64,000 nucleotides of DNA from contig OY282442.1 in the NCBI GenBank assembly GCA_958296115.1, positions 406,001 to 470,000 of the forward strand, written 5' to 3'. The DNA is from an uncultured Dehalococcoidia bacterium. GTDB taxonomy: Bacteria > Chloroflexota > Dehalococcoidia > Lucifugimonadales > CAJWER01. Positions 7,845 through 16,870 of the stretch are shown in pieces. Both the position numbers and the translations under genes were made by a program. Each line of letters opens with the position of its first letter. The first letter of the stretch is position 1. Under the pieces are notes generated by a model. It searched no databases, was not told where the DNA came from, and saw only the letters and a program-made list of their open reading frames with translations.

Positions 7845-10800
7845 TCAGCCCTTGAAAGACTTGAACAGCTCGTTCGCCACCCAGAAGGGCCGGCGCAGCA
7901 GATCGAAGCTTGTATAGACCCTTGGCCGGATTCCTGTTGCCCGCAGAAGCTCCATGAGCGCATCCGCCGCAGGCCGGGCGTCAAATGGATGTACTGTCCG
8001 TACCCCGACAAGGTTCTCACTGCCGGTATCGAACACGGCGTGGAACGGCGCTGACGAGCGGATAAGACTCCATCTCGACCTCATGTACTCATTCAACCCA
8101 GCCGCCATCCGCTCACCTGACCCCTTGGACAGATGCGGGCGGCGGCCATTCAACACGTATTCCAAGACGGCTGCGCCAAGCTCGCGATCTAGGAGGTTAT
8201 GGATATGTTTGTTCCTGTACCCCAGCAGACAATGGTAGCAAGCCCCTCCGCAATCCTCGTTAGAGCAGCTCCGCCCCATGTCCAGCGCCAATTCCGCGAC
8301 CTCGTGGAGGTTGTCCTGTATAGCTCGCGCGTATCCGGCTCCTCCAGGCACATCGTCGTATATGAACACCTCACCCTGTACACGTCCGAACGAGTCCCGC
8401 ATCGGGCGAACGCCGACCTTCACCTCATCAGGATCAATCTGCAATACTCTCGCCGCGGCTTCACCCATCAAGGTCCCGAACGAGTGCCAAACAGCGCGGC
8501 CCGACGGCTCGATAAATGGAGCGTCCAGAAAATTCGGCATGTCCAGCGCCAGCAGGATTACCTCGGACCTGAACCGATGTCCCAGGACCACCCTGTTGTC
8601 GAAATCTGTGGTGTTCGGACAACGGCTTCCCGCTCGCGGCCCACTCCTGTATCCGCGATGCGGGGGCACGTGCGCCGGATAGGTATGCTCCCCCAGGCCA
8701 TCCTCGTCTAGGAGCCGTCCACACGCAGGACACAAGAGAAATCCGGGTCGCTCACGATCAGGCCCCATATTCCGCATGAAGAGGTCTCCAACGTGTACGG
8801 ACGAATAGAGGCTCGGCGCGAACGACGGGTTGTTCTGTCCGCCATCTATCGCGTTCATGCCCACTAGGAGTTGTGCGGATGGCGCATAGCCGGCCCGCTC
8901 TCTCCCGCCGGAGCGATACTTCTCTCTGCCGCCATCCGGTAGCGCCGCATCCACAGAGAAGCCGCGTGGTCTCAGATACGGCACGACCAGAACATTGGCA
9001 TCACCGCACTCGGGGCATTGGTAGTCCGGCTCCTCATCGAGGGGGGTCAACGTTACGGAGCGGCAGCGCCTGCACTCGTTCAACCTTTCGTCAGGCGTAT
9101 AGTCGGGCTGATAGGCCAAGGGGTCGTAGATTGCCGCTGATCGGTAGATGTACGTCTCCGGGAATCTCCCCCGGATTATCTCCGCGCCGGGAGCGTACTC
9201 GGTCAAGGCAATACGCAAATCTCTCGAGATCCCAGAACCAAAGTCCTGGGACTCGTAACTGTCCTCAGGCCCGTCCTCGTCCGGAATCGCCAGATTGACC
9301 ACGTCAACGGGGAAAGCGTACTTTGGCAGCAATCCAGCGTCCATCAACGCCCTGATCATGTCAGCATTGGGGTCACTGGCGGAATTCGCCACCTCGCCCA
9401 CCTCTTTGGACAGCCTAGACAGCCACGCTGTAAGGCTGTCCGCAAAGGATTCGTCAACCACGGCCTTGGCGCGCTCGACCAATGCTGTATGGTTCTCGCA
9501 GAGGTATCTCTCTAGCGCCACTCGCCCGTTGCCTTCCAGGAACCCCCCGACTGTCCCCCACGCTTCGAACAACCCAGCAGACTTTCCCCGGGACAACCAT
9601 TTCGGGAAGAACGTTCCCAGAACGAGCGAATGCACGTGCCGACTGGCAATCACCTCGTTCTCCAAGTACAAAGCCGGCACGCGAGGCGGCTCAGATACTA
9701 TCTCCTTTGGGCGGTGGAAGTAATACTGGTCGTGGCTACGATCCAAGGCATATGTCACCACGGTGGCAACCGCGCTCCCCCTGCGCCCAGCCCGACCGGC
9801 GCGTTGCTGGTAGTTGGCCACGGTCGGCGCCACGTTGCGTAGGCCCACACTCAGGAGACTCCCTATGTCTATGCCCATCTCCATAGTCGTGGTCACGGAA
9901 AGGATATCTATACGGTGGTCTTCAGGCTGCTCCGATGACCTGAACAAGTCCTGGAACCACCTCTCGATGTCCCTCGCCTCGTGCCGCTCGGTTGCTGCCG
10001 TATGGTCTGTTGTCTGGAGTGGATAAGGGTCGGGATACCCCGAACCCGGCTTGGCGAATAATGCTGCCCTGCGGAAGAAGTTCTGTATGGAATCCCCAGC
10101 GACTTGTTCGACAGCCTGCCCGCACCTGTGGCATACGCCTAGCAGGGCCTCACCCATCACGTACCTGCATCCACTGCATCTGAACACCTGTTCCCTAACT
10201 GGATGCAGTTCGAACGAGTCTATACGGATGCCATGCGGCACCTGTCTTTTAATCCTGCGTCCGGCAGGTACGAGAACCCTGAACCCTCTCAGGGCATTCC
10301 ACAAGGGCCAGTACAATTCCTTCAGCCATCCCTCTACATTTCCCAGACGGCCCTCATCCGCAAGAACTCGCGCTACGGCCCCAACGTACCTGCCCAGCTT
10401 TCGATAGGGACTCAGATTATAAGGAACCAAGTAGTCGCTTTCCCGCCGTCTCCCCGGTATCATGTGTTGTCGTTCGTATGGTTGCATCCGGTCATCGAAG
10501 GGCCATTCCCACGGCTTATGAGGCTCTGGTGGCAACAGGATGTTCTCGGTCGCCAGTATTCGCGCGACTGTCCGCAAGAACGAGCGAGACTCTTCTTGAC
10601 TCAGCGGCTCGAACTGGCCGGTATGCTCTGGCAGCTTCACCGACCACATGGCGAGACCGAGCGGTTCCAAGCCAAAGTCAGCCTCGGCTATCTCCCTCCT
10701 CGCCGATATGTCGAAGGCTATCTCTGCCTCGCGATAGACCTCGCCGTAGTCATCGTCCAGTCTCTTGAAGGTGGCGGGCAAATGCCCGACAGTCGGATCG

Positions 10801-13271
10801 ACCTCCCTATCGACTTCCATATCTATGACGCGGCTTCGCAAGTCCCTGTAGGGTATCGGAGACGGCCGCGGCGCATATCCATCGCCCCCGCACCCATCGC
10901 ATCTCGTCTCCGTGGCCGCAGGCTCTTGACCTATCTGATAGGCGGCCTCCTCTCTGCGAATACCGGACCCACCGCATTTCGCGCAGGTATGCAGGACGCG
11001 ATAGAGCAACTGGCGGAACACATCGTTCCGATGATCCGTTCTCATATCGCCTGCCAGTTGAGCGGCATCCTGCCGAGAGTCGGAGAAGACGAGGGCCTTG
11101 CGGTTTCCCCGGCTGGCAGGTTCAGAGCCGCCCGGCTGCACGCGCAGAGTATCCTCCATAACCACGGAGATGGAACGAGGTCCGCGAGTCCTCAGAGGCT
11201 CTATTATCTCCCTGCCCTCGCCCGGACTGCGGTAGTTCTGGCACCGAGGACACTGGTTCGGAAACGGGCTGAGTTCGCGTCCATCTCGATAGTCTGTGGC
11301 GGGGTTGACGCCAAACGACAGGCGCGCGGCTGGGGTCCCACCGACGCATGGAAGGGTGGTCTTGGTCGAGCGATACTGTACGTTGTATTCGTCGTGCGGT
11401 CGTTCGACGCCGAATACCTGATAATCGCCGAGGTCTCTGACCTCGCCACTGATGAAATCATCGCTCCATGGCCAGAGCCCTCCATCCCCCTTGTCCGGTA
11501 TTCCGCCCACGAAGAGCAATCCGCACTTGCGGCACGAGAACAACTCCAACACCCTCGCCCCGCATCGTTCACTGCACCAGGGGCGGGGGTCCGTGTATAT
11601 CTTCCCCACAGGCCGTTCCCCTCTGTACGATTCCTGCACCTCCGGGCATTCGGGATTCAGACATGCCCAGAAGCCCGGCGCTCCCCGGAAAAATGCGTGT
11701 ATCCGCATCGAGAGTATTGGAGGAGTGTCAGGCAACGGCATTGGACGGGCAAAGCTGCCAGCGGCGAGAAGTCCGGCGGTCGAGCGTTCCTTGGTTGCCT
11801 GCTCCATATCAATCGGCCAGAGGTCTCGAGCTAGTTCCGACAATCTCGTGGCGTTCCGGGCCGTTCTCGCCCTGACCCATTGCAGGTCTTCGTTGTCCTC
11901 TAGGAGGCGGTACAGGGCAACCTGAGCATCCTCTCTGTCGTCCGGCTCACCCAAATCCAAGGATTGAGACAGCGCCCGAATCCCAGGCCATGGGTCGCTC
12001 TGAGTAAACGTGTCGTGGAACTGCGCGAATGCCTCCATGGAGCGAGAGTCGGGGGAGCGCGCGGCTGGCATATCATCAGACACCCCCGCGTGTATCAGCG
12101 TAAAGCTGTCCGCCGGCTCGCCGAAGAGGTCTGACGTGAACTTCTTCAATTCACTCTCGGCTCCCCGACCACCAGGTATCGACGCGCTGGTGGCGATGGC
12201 GCGCAGCTTGCCTGAACCCGGTTGTATGCCCAAGCGCTCCTTCAGGCGGCGCACCAAGTGCGCAACCTCGGTTCCCTTGGCCCCGGTGTATGTATGGGCC
12301 TCGTCCAGCACGAGCGTGACGACTCGATCATCCGCTTCTTCGAGCCATCCCCGCGTCGCATCGAAGACCGAGTTCTCGATCGGGCGGATCAACATGTACT
12401 CCAGCATGGAGTAGTTCGTCACGAGAATATCCGGTGGGGCAGCCTGTATATCCCACCGGCAGAGCATCTCCGGCCCTCCGACGGCAGGCCAGTTGCCGGC
12501 GCTCCGCAGTTCCTCTGTAAGAGTCTCCCACTCCTCCTTCAGTTGCTGCATGTACGTCTCGAACCGCTGACGCTTGTACTCCTGGGCAGGCCCCCTGGTG
12601 GGCTGGGTGAGGCTCGTGTACATGCCGAAGTGGATCAGATTCCCGCCTAGGCGCCGCTGTTGCCAAGCCGGCGACCCGTTCAACGCCAGCACCCGGCGCA
12701 GCCTGGACATCTGGTCGTTCACCAACGCATTCATCGGGTAGAGGATTATAGCGCGGAGAGCGGCCTCACGAGTCTCATGACGCCGTGAGGATTGCCATAC
12801 GCCGTCATCCACATCGTAATATCCATCAGCCAAGGGAGCCTTCGGAGGAGTCCATGTATATGCTTCCCTGAGTATCCTGGCGAGTATGGGAAGAACGAAC
12901 GCCTCCGTCTTGCCGGAGCCGGTCCCGGTGGCGACGAGCAGATTCCCATCGTCGCCGAAGCTTGCAAGCAAGGCTTCTTCCTGATGGGTGTACAGAGGGA
13001 ACCTGTCCACCGGGACGCCATGCTCCACCAACTCCGATAGCCCTGCGGGGATGATCTCCGGATACTCACGTTCAAGGTCCCGCAGGAGCCGCGTGGCAGC
13101 GAAGGCGGGCGTAGATTCGATGAATGGGTCCTGGGCTGTTACGCCCCTTTGACGCAGAAGCTCCGACCTCTCGGCGAATACGAGAGGATGCGAAATCCGA
13201 TACTGCGACTCTATATAGCTCGCAATGGATTCCTTGAGATGCGCCGCTGCCTCGCTGGGCGTGAATTGCAT
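7845..13271 (-). CDS. druE: DruE-like DEAD/DEAH helicase with DUF1998, Druantia anti-phage system
   Basis: An 1808-residue superfamily 2 helicase. Motif I is LLVATGTGSGKTE (residues 111-123), motif II is LVLDEAHTYTG with DEAH at 323-326, and a QRAGRAGRRGS motif VI lies in the second helicase lobe. Several CxxC pairs in the middle (for example CxxCG near 585 and the CAKCGGSG/CDGCGGDG region) look zinc-binding. The C-terminal end has the DUF1998 pattern VPGGAGYARA and CxxxDCGGACYHCLLGYRN. Size, helicase plus DUF1998 in one chain, and the adjacent DUF4338 gene all point to DruE rather than DISARM DrmA/DrmB (separate genes) or MrfA (much shorter). Together the pair is expected to act in phage defence. 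Confidence 0.8.
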   Translation of the reverse strand: MQFTPSEAAAHLKESIASYIESQYRISHPLVFAERSELLRQRGVTAQDPFIESTPAFAATRLLRDLEREYPEIIPAGLSELVEHGVPVDRFPLYTHQEEALLASFGDDGNLLVATGTGSGKTEAFVLPILARILREAYTWTPPKAPLADGYYDVDDGVWQSSRRHETREAALRAIILYPMNALVNDQMSRLRRVLALNGSPAWQQRRLGGNLIHFGMYTSLTQPTRGPAQEYKRQRFETYMQQLKEEWETLTEELRSAGNWPAVGGPEMLCRWDIQAAPPDILVTNYSMLEYMLIRPIENSVFDATRGWLEEADDRVVTLVLDEAHTYTGAKGTEVAHLVRRLKERLGIQPGSGKLRAIATSASIPGGRGAESELKKFTSDLFGEPADSFTLIHAGVSDDMPAARSPDSRSMEAFAQFHDTFTQSDPWPGIRALSQSLDLGEPDDREDAQVALYRLLEDNEDLQWVRARTARNATRLSELARDLWPIDMEQATKERSTAGLLAAGSFARPMPLPDTPPILSMRIHAFFRGAPGFWACLNPECPEVQESYRGERPVGKIYTDPRPWCSERCGARVLELFSCRKCGLLFVGGIPDKGDGGLWPWSDDFISGEVRDLGDYQVFGVERPHDEYNVQYRSTKTTLPCVGGTPAARLSFGVNPATDYRDGRELSPFPNQCPRCQNYRSPGEGREIIEPLRTRGPRSISVVMEDTLRVQPGGSEPASRGNRKALVFSDSRQDAAQLAGDMRTDHRNDVFRQLLYRVLHTCAKCGGSGIRREEAAYQIGQEPAATETRCDGCGGDGYAPRPSPIPYRDLRSRVIDMEVDREVDPTVGHLPATFKRLDDDYGEVYREAEIAFDISARREIAEADFGLEPLGLAMWSVKLPEHTGQFEPLSQEESRSFLRTVARILATENILLPPEPHKPWEWPFDDRMQPYERQHMIPGRRRESDYLVPYNLSPYRKLGRYVGAVARVLADEGRLGNVEGWLKELYWPLWNALRGFRVLVPAGRRIKRQVPHGIRIDSFELHPVREQVFRCSGCRYVMGEALLGVCHRCGQAVEQVAGDSIQNFFRRAALFAKPGSGYPDPYPLQTTDHTAATERHEARDIERWFQDLFRSSEQPEDHRIDILSVTTTMEMGIDIGSLLSVGLRNVAPTVANYQQRAGRAGRRGSAVATVVTYALDRSHDQYYFHRPKEIVSEPPRVPALYLENEVIASRHVHSLVLGTFFPKWLSRGKSAGLFEAWGTVGGFLEGNGRVALERYLCENHTALVERAKAVVDESFADSLTAWLSRLSKEVGEVANSASDPNADMIRALMDAGLLPKYAFPVDVVNLAIPDEDGPEDSYESQDFGSGISRDLRIALTEYAPGAEIIRGRFPETYIYRSAAIYDPLAYQPDYTPDERLNECRRCRSVTLTPLDEEPDYQCPECGDANVLVVPYLRPRGFSVDAALPDGGREKYRSGGRERAGYAPSAQLLVGMNAIDGGQNNPSFAPSLYSSVHVGDLFMRNMGPDRERPGFLLCPACGRLLDEDGLGEHTYPAHVPPHRGYRSGPRAGSRCPNTTDFDNRVVLGHRFRSEVILLALDMPNFLDAPFIEPSGRAVWHSFGTLMGEAAARVLQIDPDEVKVGVRPMRDSFGRVQGEVFIYDDVPGGAGYARAIQDNLHEVAELALDMGRSCSNEDCGGACYHCLLGYRNKHIHNLLDRELGAAVLEYVLNGRRPHLSKGSGERMAAGLNEYMRSRWSLIRSSAPFHAVFDTGSENLVGVRTVHPFDARPAADALMELLRATGIRPRVYTSFDLLRRPFWVANELFKSFKG

Positions 13272-13354
13272 CGGGTAACCCGCCGAATCAGCTAACAGAT
13301 GGAATTCATCGAGAACACAACGTGTCTGCGCGCGTCCTCAATCGAATATCCGAT

Positions 13355-13480
13355 TCAGTCAGACAGTCTAACACAGAGCCGCTTGCGAAGCGTCCGCCAC
13401 GCCGGCCCATCGTAGTGCTGCCACGCCGGCAGCAGGCCGGCCCCATTGCGCTTGGCAGCCGAGCACGCCAGAACTAGCAC
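13355..13480 (-). pseudogene. fragment resembling the N-terminus of a YaaA/DUF6884-like protein
   Basis: A 41-residue open stretch from GTG 13480 to TGA 13355, preceded by GGGGGA. It reads LVLACSAAKRNG and then LPAWQHYDGPAWRTLRKRL, which resembles the first segment (CSxxKR ... YDGPxFRxLR) of YaaA/DUF6884-like proteins, normally above 200 residues. The frame ends after about 40 residues and no good continuation is seen in the other frames before druE. It lies between the structured repeat and druE, on the druE strand, so it may be a decayed member of the defence island. The call is tentative. Confidence 0.35.
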
Positions 13481-13593
13481 GACATCCCCCGTATGGCAGT
13501 CTTGACTCGGCAGATAGTCTAGCGCAATGCCGCCCCGTCCGCTCATCAGGGCAATCGCGTCTAAATTGCTCCCAAATTGCCCCAATCCACCCC

Positions 13594-14070
13594 TTGACAC
13601 CGCGAGAACAGCCGTGCTAGTCTGGTAGACGGCCCGAAGGGGCGTACTCCAAACGAGCACAGACCCACCTCTGCCAAAACTTGTGGGCATTCATGCCGCC
13701 GCTGTTGTTGGGACGGGGCCCCCGCGGTATGAGAAGGTCGCTCTGTGTTTCGGCGCCCCCCCAGGAGGACGCAGTGCCAAATGCGCCTCCCCCGTTCCAG
13801 GTGCGGACTCTCGGACGACCGGGAGGACCGTAGCCAGCGCAGCCCGACGCCTTGGCGGGTGGAAGGTCCAAGCGCGAAACGCAGGCGGTCCCGCAAGGGC
13901 CCGTCAGCCGTCCGGGAAAGTTAGAGGAGGGGCTGCACCCCCAGTATCGGCGGGCGATCGACGTCGGCATCCTCGAAGCAAGTACCGGAGTCACTGCCTT
14001 GCAAGGCAAACTCATCTCCCGCGAGAGCGGGGGAACCAGGAGTAGATAGGGCGCGGGTCGCAAGACCCGC
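13594..14070 (+). ncRNA. multicopy structured RNA element, copy A (promoter plus about 440-nt RNA)
   Basis: Promoter: TTGACA at 13594-13599, an 18-base spacer, TAGTCT at 13618-13623, with AATTGCCCC-type sequence upstream. The likely transcript runs from about 13630 to the hairpin GCGGGTC-GCAA-GACCCGC at 14053-14070. Another GNRA hairpin lies at 14016-14033 (CTCCCGC-GAGA-GCGGGGG), and a self-complementary TGCCTTGCAAGGCA sits at 13995-14008. Three further copies in this window keep the same promoter, length and hairpins. Open frames on the opposite strand are broken in copy C, so coding is unlikely. No run of T follows the last hairpin. I do not recognise it as a known RNA family. Confidence 0.65.
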
Positions 14071-14215
14071 CAAGTACCCTCTCCCTCACGGGGGAAAGGG
14101 CCAGGGTGAGGGCAAACGCCCCGCCCTGCGTCCCCTCCCCCGAAGGGAAAGGGCTAGGATAAGGGCGATTCAGGCGGCTAGAACCCGCCAGAGCGCCAAC
14201 AGAAAGGAGCCGGCG
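14071..14215. repeat. short palindromic repeats forming the tail of element copy A
   Basis: Downstream of the RNA hairpin lies a tail shared with copies B and C: a palindrome of the type ACCCTCTCCC...GGGTGAGGGC (about 14076-14112), a second CCTCCCC/GGGAAAGGGCTAGG copy (about 14135-14168), and the conserved GCCAGAGCGCCAAC followed by GAAAGGAGCCGG (about 14188-14213). Similar CCCTCTCCC/GGGAGAGGG palindromes occur alone in other gaps of the window. Confidence 0.6.
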
Positions 14216-14262
14216 CAAGACCAACTGACAGAGGACGAGGCGAACATCCCTCTCCTGGTGAG

Positions 14263-14356
14263 AAATCCAGGCGGGGGGACGCGCAGGGGCAACCCATTGT
14301 GGTTGGCCCTAGTTCACGTTGGAGCGCCCGCCAAGATGAACAAGATGCGATTGCCC
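14263..14356. repeat. 95-bp interspersed repeat, copy 1
   Basis: This stretch matches, in reverse complement and at roughly four bases in five, the sequence at 56801-56895. Shared blocks include GGGCAATCGCATCTT, GAACTAGGGCCAACCACAA and CCGCCTGGATTTC. It contains a small TTGG...CCAA hairpin. It lies beside element copy A here and beside copy D there, so these repeats travel or accumulate together. No function is evident. Confidence 0.5.
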
Positions 14357-14492
14357 TGCTCATCCTCGCCGCTTGTTCTTTACAGAACCCTTGTGCTATC
14401 ATGTTGCGGGGCCCCCGAAAGCCCAACGCATTGACGGCCGTAGCCGTGCCGCGTAGCATGGTGAGGCCCTCTCTCTCGTATCCGGAGCAGCA

Positions 14493-16028
14493 ATGCTGGC
14501 AAAGGCCAAGACGTGCGCGGTCGTGGGCCTCGACGGCTACATCGTCGAGGTTGAGGTGGACATCTCCCCCGGCCTGCCCTCCTTCACCATCGTGGGGCTG
14601 CCCGACGCCGCCGTGCAGGAGGCGCGGGAGCGCGTCCGGGCCGCCATCCGCAACTCCGGCAGCGAGTTCCCAATGCGCCGCATCACCGTCAACCTCGCTC
14701 CCGCCGACCTCCGCAAGGCGGGCCCAGCATACGACCTCCCCATCGCGCTTGCGCTCCTCCAGAGCTCCGGCCAGGTCGAAAGCATCCCCGAAGCCGCCGT
14801 CTTCCTCGGCGAGCTCTCCCTCGACGGCGGCCTGAGGCACACCACCGGAATCCTGCCGATGGTCGTCGTAGCCCGCGACGAAGGTTACGGCACGGTGTTC
14901 GTGCCAGAGCGCGACGCCCGCGAGGCGGCTCTCGTCGAAGGCATAGAGATAATACCCCTGCGAGACCTGGGCGCGATGGTGGGCCACGTCAGCGGAAACA
15001 TCCCCATCTCGCCCGTATCGAGAGACGGCCGCGCCAGGCTCGATAAGAGACCCGCGCCCTCCTCCGGCGTCGACATGGCCGACATTCGCGGACAGGAACA
15101 CGCCAAGCGCGCCCTCGAGGTCGCCGCCGCAGGCGGACACAACATCCTGTTCACAGGCCCGCCGGGCAGCGGCAAGACCCTGCTCGCCCGCTGCATGCCC
15201 TCGATACTGCCCGCGATGACACAGGAGGAGGCCCTAGACGTCACCAAGATATACAGCGTCAGCGGACTGCTCCCGCCGTCGTCGCCGCTGATAGAGGACC
15301 GGCCGTTCCGAGCGCCGCACTACACCATCTCCAACGCGGGGCTGGTTGGCGGGGGCCGCACCCCCAGGCCGGGCGAGATCTCCCTGAGCCACCGCGGCGT
15401 GCTCTTCCTCGACGAGCTGCCGGAGTTCGGACACACCGTGCTCGAAGTGCTCCGCCAGCCCCTGGAAGACAAGGTCGTAACCATAAGCCGCGCCCAGGGC
15501 ACCGTTACCTTCCCCGCGAACTTCATGCTCGTCGCGGCGATGAACCCGTGCCCCTGCGGCTACTCGAGCGACCCGGTGAAAGAGTGTACCTGCTCGCCCA
15601 GCGTCATATCCCGGTACAAGAAGCGCATCAGCGGCCCGCTGCTGGACCGCATAGACCTCTTCATCGAAGCGCCGCGCGTGGAGTACGAGAAGCTGGCGAC
15701 GCCCCAGAACGCGGAAAGCTCCGACTCCGTGCGAGAGCGCGCCGAACGGGCCCGCCAGGTCCAGCGCCAAAGGCTCGCGGGCAAGAGCATATTCACGAAC
15801 GCCGAGATGGGCCCCGTCGAAGTCTGGGACTTCTGCCCACTGGATGACGCCGCCAAGGGCCTGCTGCAGGCCGCGATGAAGCAGATGCACCTGTCCGCCC
15901 GCGGATACCACCGCGTCCTCAAGGTCGCCCGCACAATAGCGGACCTGGCCGGCGAGGACACCATCGGCGTCTCACACCTAGCCGAGTCCATCCAGTACCG
16001 CCCAAACCAGCTTGGCGTAATGGGATGA
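14493..16028 (+). CDS. comM: YifB/ComM-family Mg-chelatase-like AAA+ ATPase
   Basis: A 511-residue protein of the YifB/ComM family. The N-terminal domain (about 1-170) begins with MLAKAKTCAVVGLDGYIVEV and includes LPSFTIVGLPDAAVQEARERV, which is the family hallmark. The AAA+ core has Walker A GPPGSGKT near residue 221 and a Walker B-type VLFLDELPEFG near 300; a cysteine group NPCPCGYSSDPVKECTCSP (near 350) follows. ComM is a hexameric helicase that promotes branch migration during integration of transformed DNA in naturally competent bacteria. Other competence genes are not in the window. It is a single gene, followed by a Uma2 gene. Confidence 0.9.
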   Translation: MLAKAKTCAVVGLDGYIVEVEVDISPGLPSFTIVGLPDAAVQEARERVRAAIRNSGSEFPMRRITVNLAPADLRKAGPAYDLPIALALLQSSGQVESIPEAAVFLGELSLDGGLRHTTGILPMVVVARDEGYGTVFVPERDAREAALVEGIEIIPLRDLGAMVGHVSGNIPISPVSRDGRARLDKRPAPSSGVDMADIRGQEHAKRALEVAAAGGHNILFTGPPGSGKTLLARCMPSILPAMTQEEALDVTKIYSVSGLLPPSSPLIEDRPFRAPHYTISNAGLVGGGRTPRPGEISLSHRGVLFLDELPEFGHTVLEVLRQPLEDKVVTISRAQGTVTFPANFMLVAAMNPCPCGYSSDPVKECTCSPSVISRYKKRISGPLLDRIDLFIEAPRVEYEKLATPQNAESSDSVRERAERARQVQRQRLAGKSIFTNAEMGPVEVWDFCPLDDAAKGLLQAAMKQMHLSARGYHRVLKVARTIADLAGEDTIGVSHLAESIQYRPNQLGVMG

Positions 16029-16099
16029 CCAACCACGAAAGGCAAATCAGGCCGGCCGCCGTCCCCAGGTCCAGCGGGTAGGAGACGCGGGAGTTACAG

Positions 16100-16648
16100 A
16101 TGACCACCACAACGACGCCGCGAACAGCCGAGGACCTCCTGGACCTCGACGCCCCCGGCAGGCGGCTCGAGATGCTGGACGGTGAGGTGATAGAGTTGGC
16201 GCCCGCAGGCGCAAGGCATGGCAAGGCCGCAATCAAGATAGGAGCGCGTCTCAGCGCCCACGTCGAGCGGCGCGGCTTGGGTGAGGTCTTCGCGGCGGAG
16301 ACGGGGTTCATCCTAGCGCGAGACCCTGATACGGTCCGCGCGCCGGACGTGGCATTCGTTGCGAATGACCGGCTTCCGCCTGGCGGCCTCCCCCACGGAT
16401 TCATGGAATCTGCCCCCGACCTGGCGGTCGAAGTCGTCTCGCCCGGCGACTCGGAGGGCTACACACTCGCCAAGGCCGGCCAGTGGCTCCAGTACGGCTC
16501 ACGCCTCGTATGGATCATCTACCCAGAGACGAGGACGGTCGCGATTTACAAGTCGCCGAACGACATCCAGGTCCTTACCGAGGCCGACACCCTGACCGGC
16601 GCCCCCGTCGTAGCGGGGTTCTCCTGCCCCGTCGAGGACTTGTTCTAG
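16100..16648 (+). CDS. Uma2-family putative restriction-endonuclease-fold protein
   Basis: A 182-residue DUF820/Uma2 protein. The pattern starts with a TAEDLLDLDAPGRRLEMLDGE segment, then RAPDVAFV (Asp of the PD-(D/E)xK-like site), APDLAVEVVSPGD (the ExK-type strand), and KAGQWLQYGSRLVWIIYPE. Uma2 proteins are common in large numbers in Cyanobacteria and Chloroflexota and their cellular role is not settled. It stands alone between yifB and an ABC permease, followed by a short palindromic repeat. Confidence 0.85.
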   Translation: MTTTTTPRTAEDLLDLDAPGRRLEMLDGEVIELAPAGARHGKAAIKIGARLSAHVERRGLGEVFAAETGFILARDPDTVRAPDVAFVANDRLPPGGLPHGFMESAPDLAVEVVSPGDSEGYTLAKAGQWLQYGSRLVWIIYPETRTVAIYKSPNDIQVLTEADTLTGAPVVAGFSCPVEDLF

Positions 16649-16690
16649 TACTCCGTCCATTGAAATATGAAGGGTAGGCAGTCCCGCCTT

Positions 16691-16727
16691 ATCCCCTCTC
16701 CTTGACGGGAGAGGGTTAGGGTGATTC
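16691..16727. repeat. short palindromic repeat (CCCTCTCC/GGAGAGGG type)
   Basis: The sequence ATCCCCTCTCCTTGACGGGA followed by GAGGGTTAGGGTGATTC forms a stem CCTCTCC...GGAGAGG around TTGACG. The same unit recurs near 30659, 32993, 40739, 59338 and inside the structured-RNA blocks. It lies in the 220-bp gap between the Uma2 gene and the permease, where I see nothing else. Confidence 0.65.
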
Positions 16728-16870
16728 GGAGACAGAGCAAACCCTTGGGATACCCGCCACGCTGAATCAGGTTCTGGGCCAGCGGCGGGTTGACCGGCCC
16801 GACAACGTGTATTAGAGTGGCGCGAACCGGGCTTGGTCAGGCCATCTCCTCGACACTTGGGAGTTGACCT

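Noticed and set aside
7841-8020. Longer druA start at 8020 (471 residues)
   Set aside because: The extra 60 residues are the end of druE read in another frame; ATG 7840 is 4 bp after the druE stop.
7845-13271. DISARM DrmA/DrmB or a plain MrfA helicase
   Set aside because: DUF1998 and helicase are in one chain of 1808 residues, and the partner is DUF4338; no methyltransferase or PLD gene is nearby.
13561-14070. Element A as a group II intron or tmRNA-like gene
   Set aside because: No intron-encoded protein, no domain V-like hairpin at the right place, no tRNA-like ends, and four near-identical copies exist.
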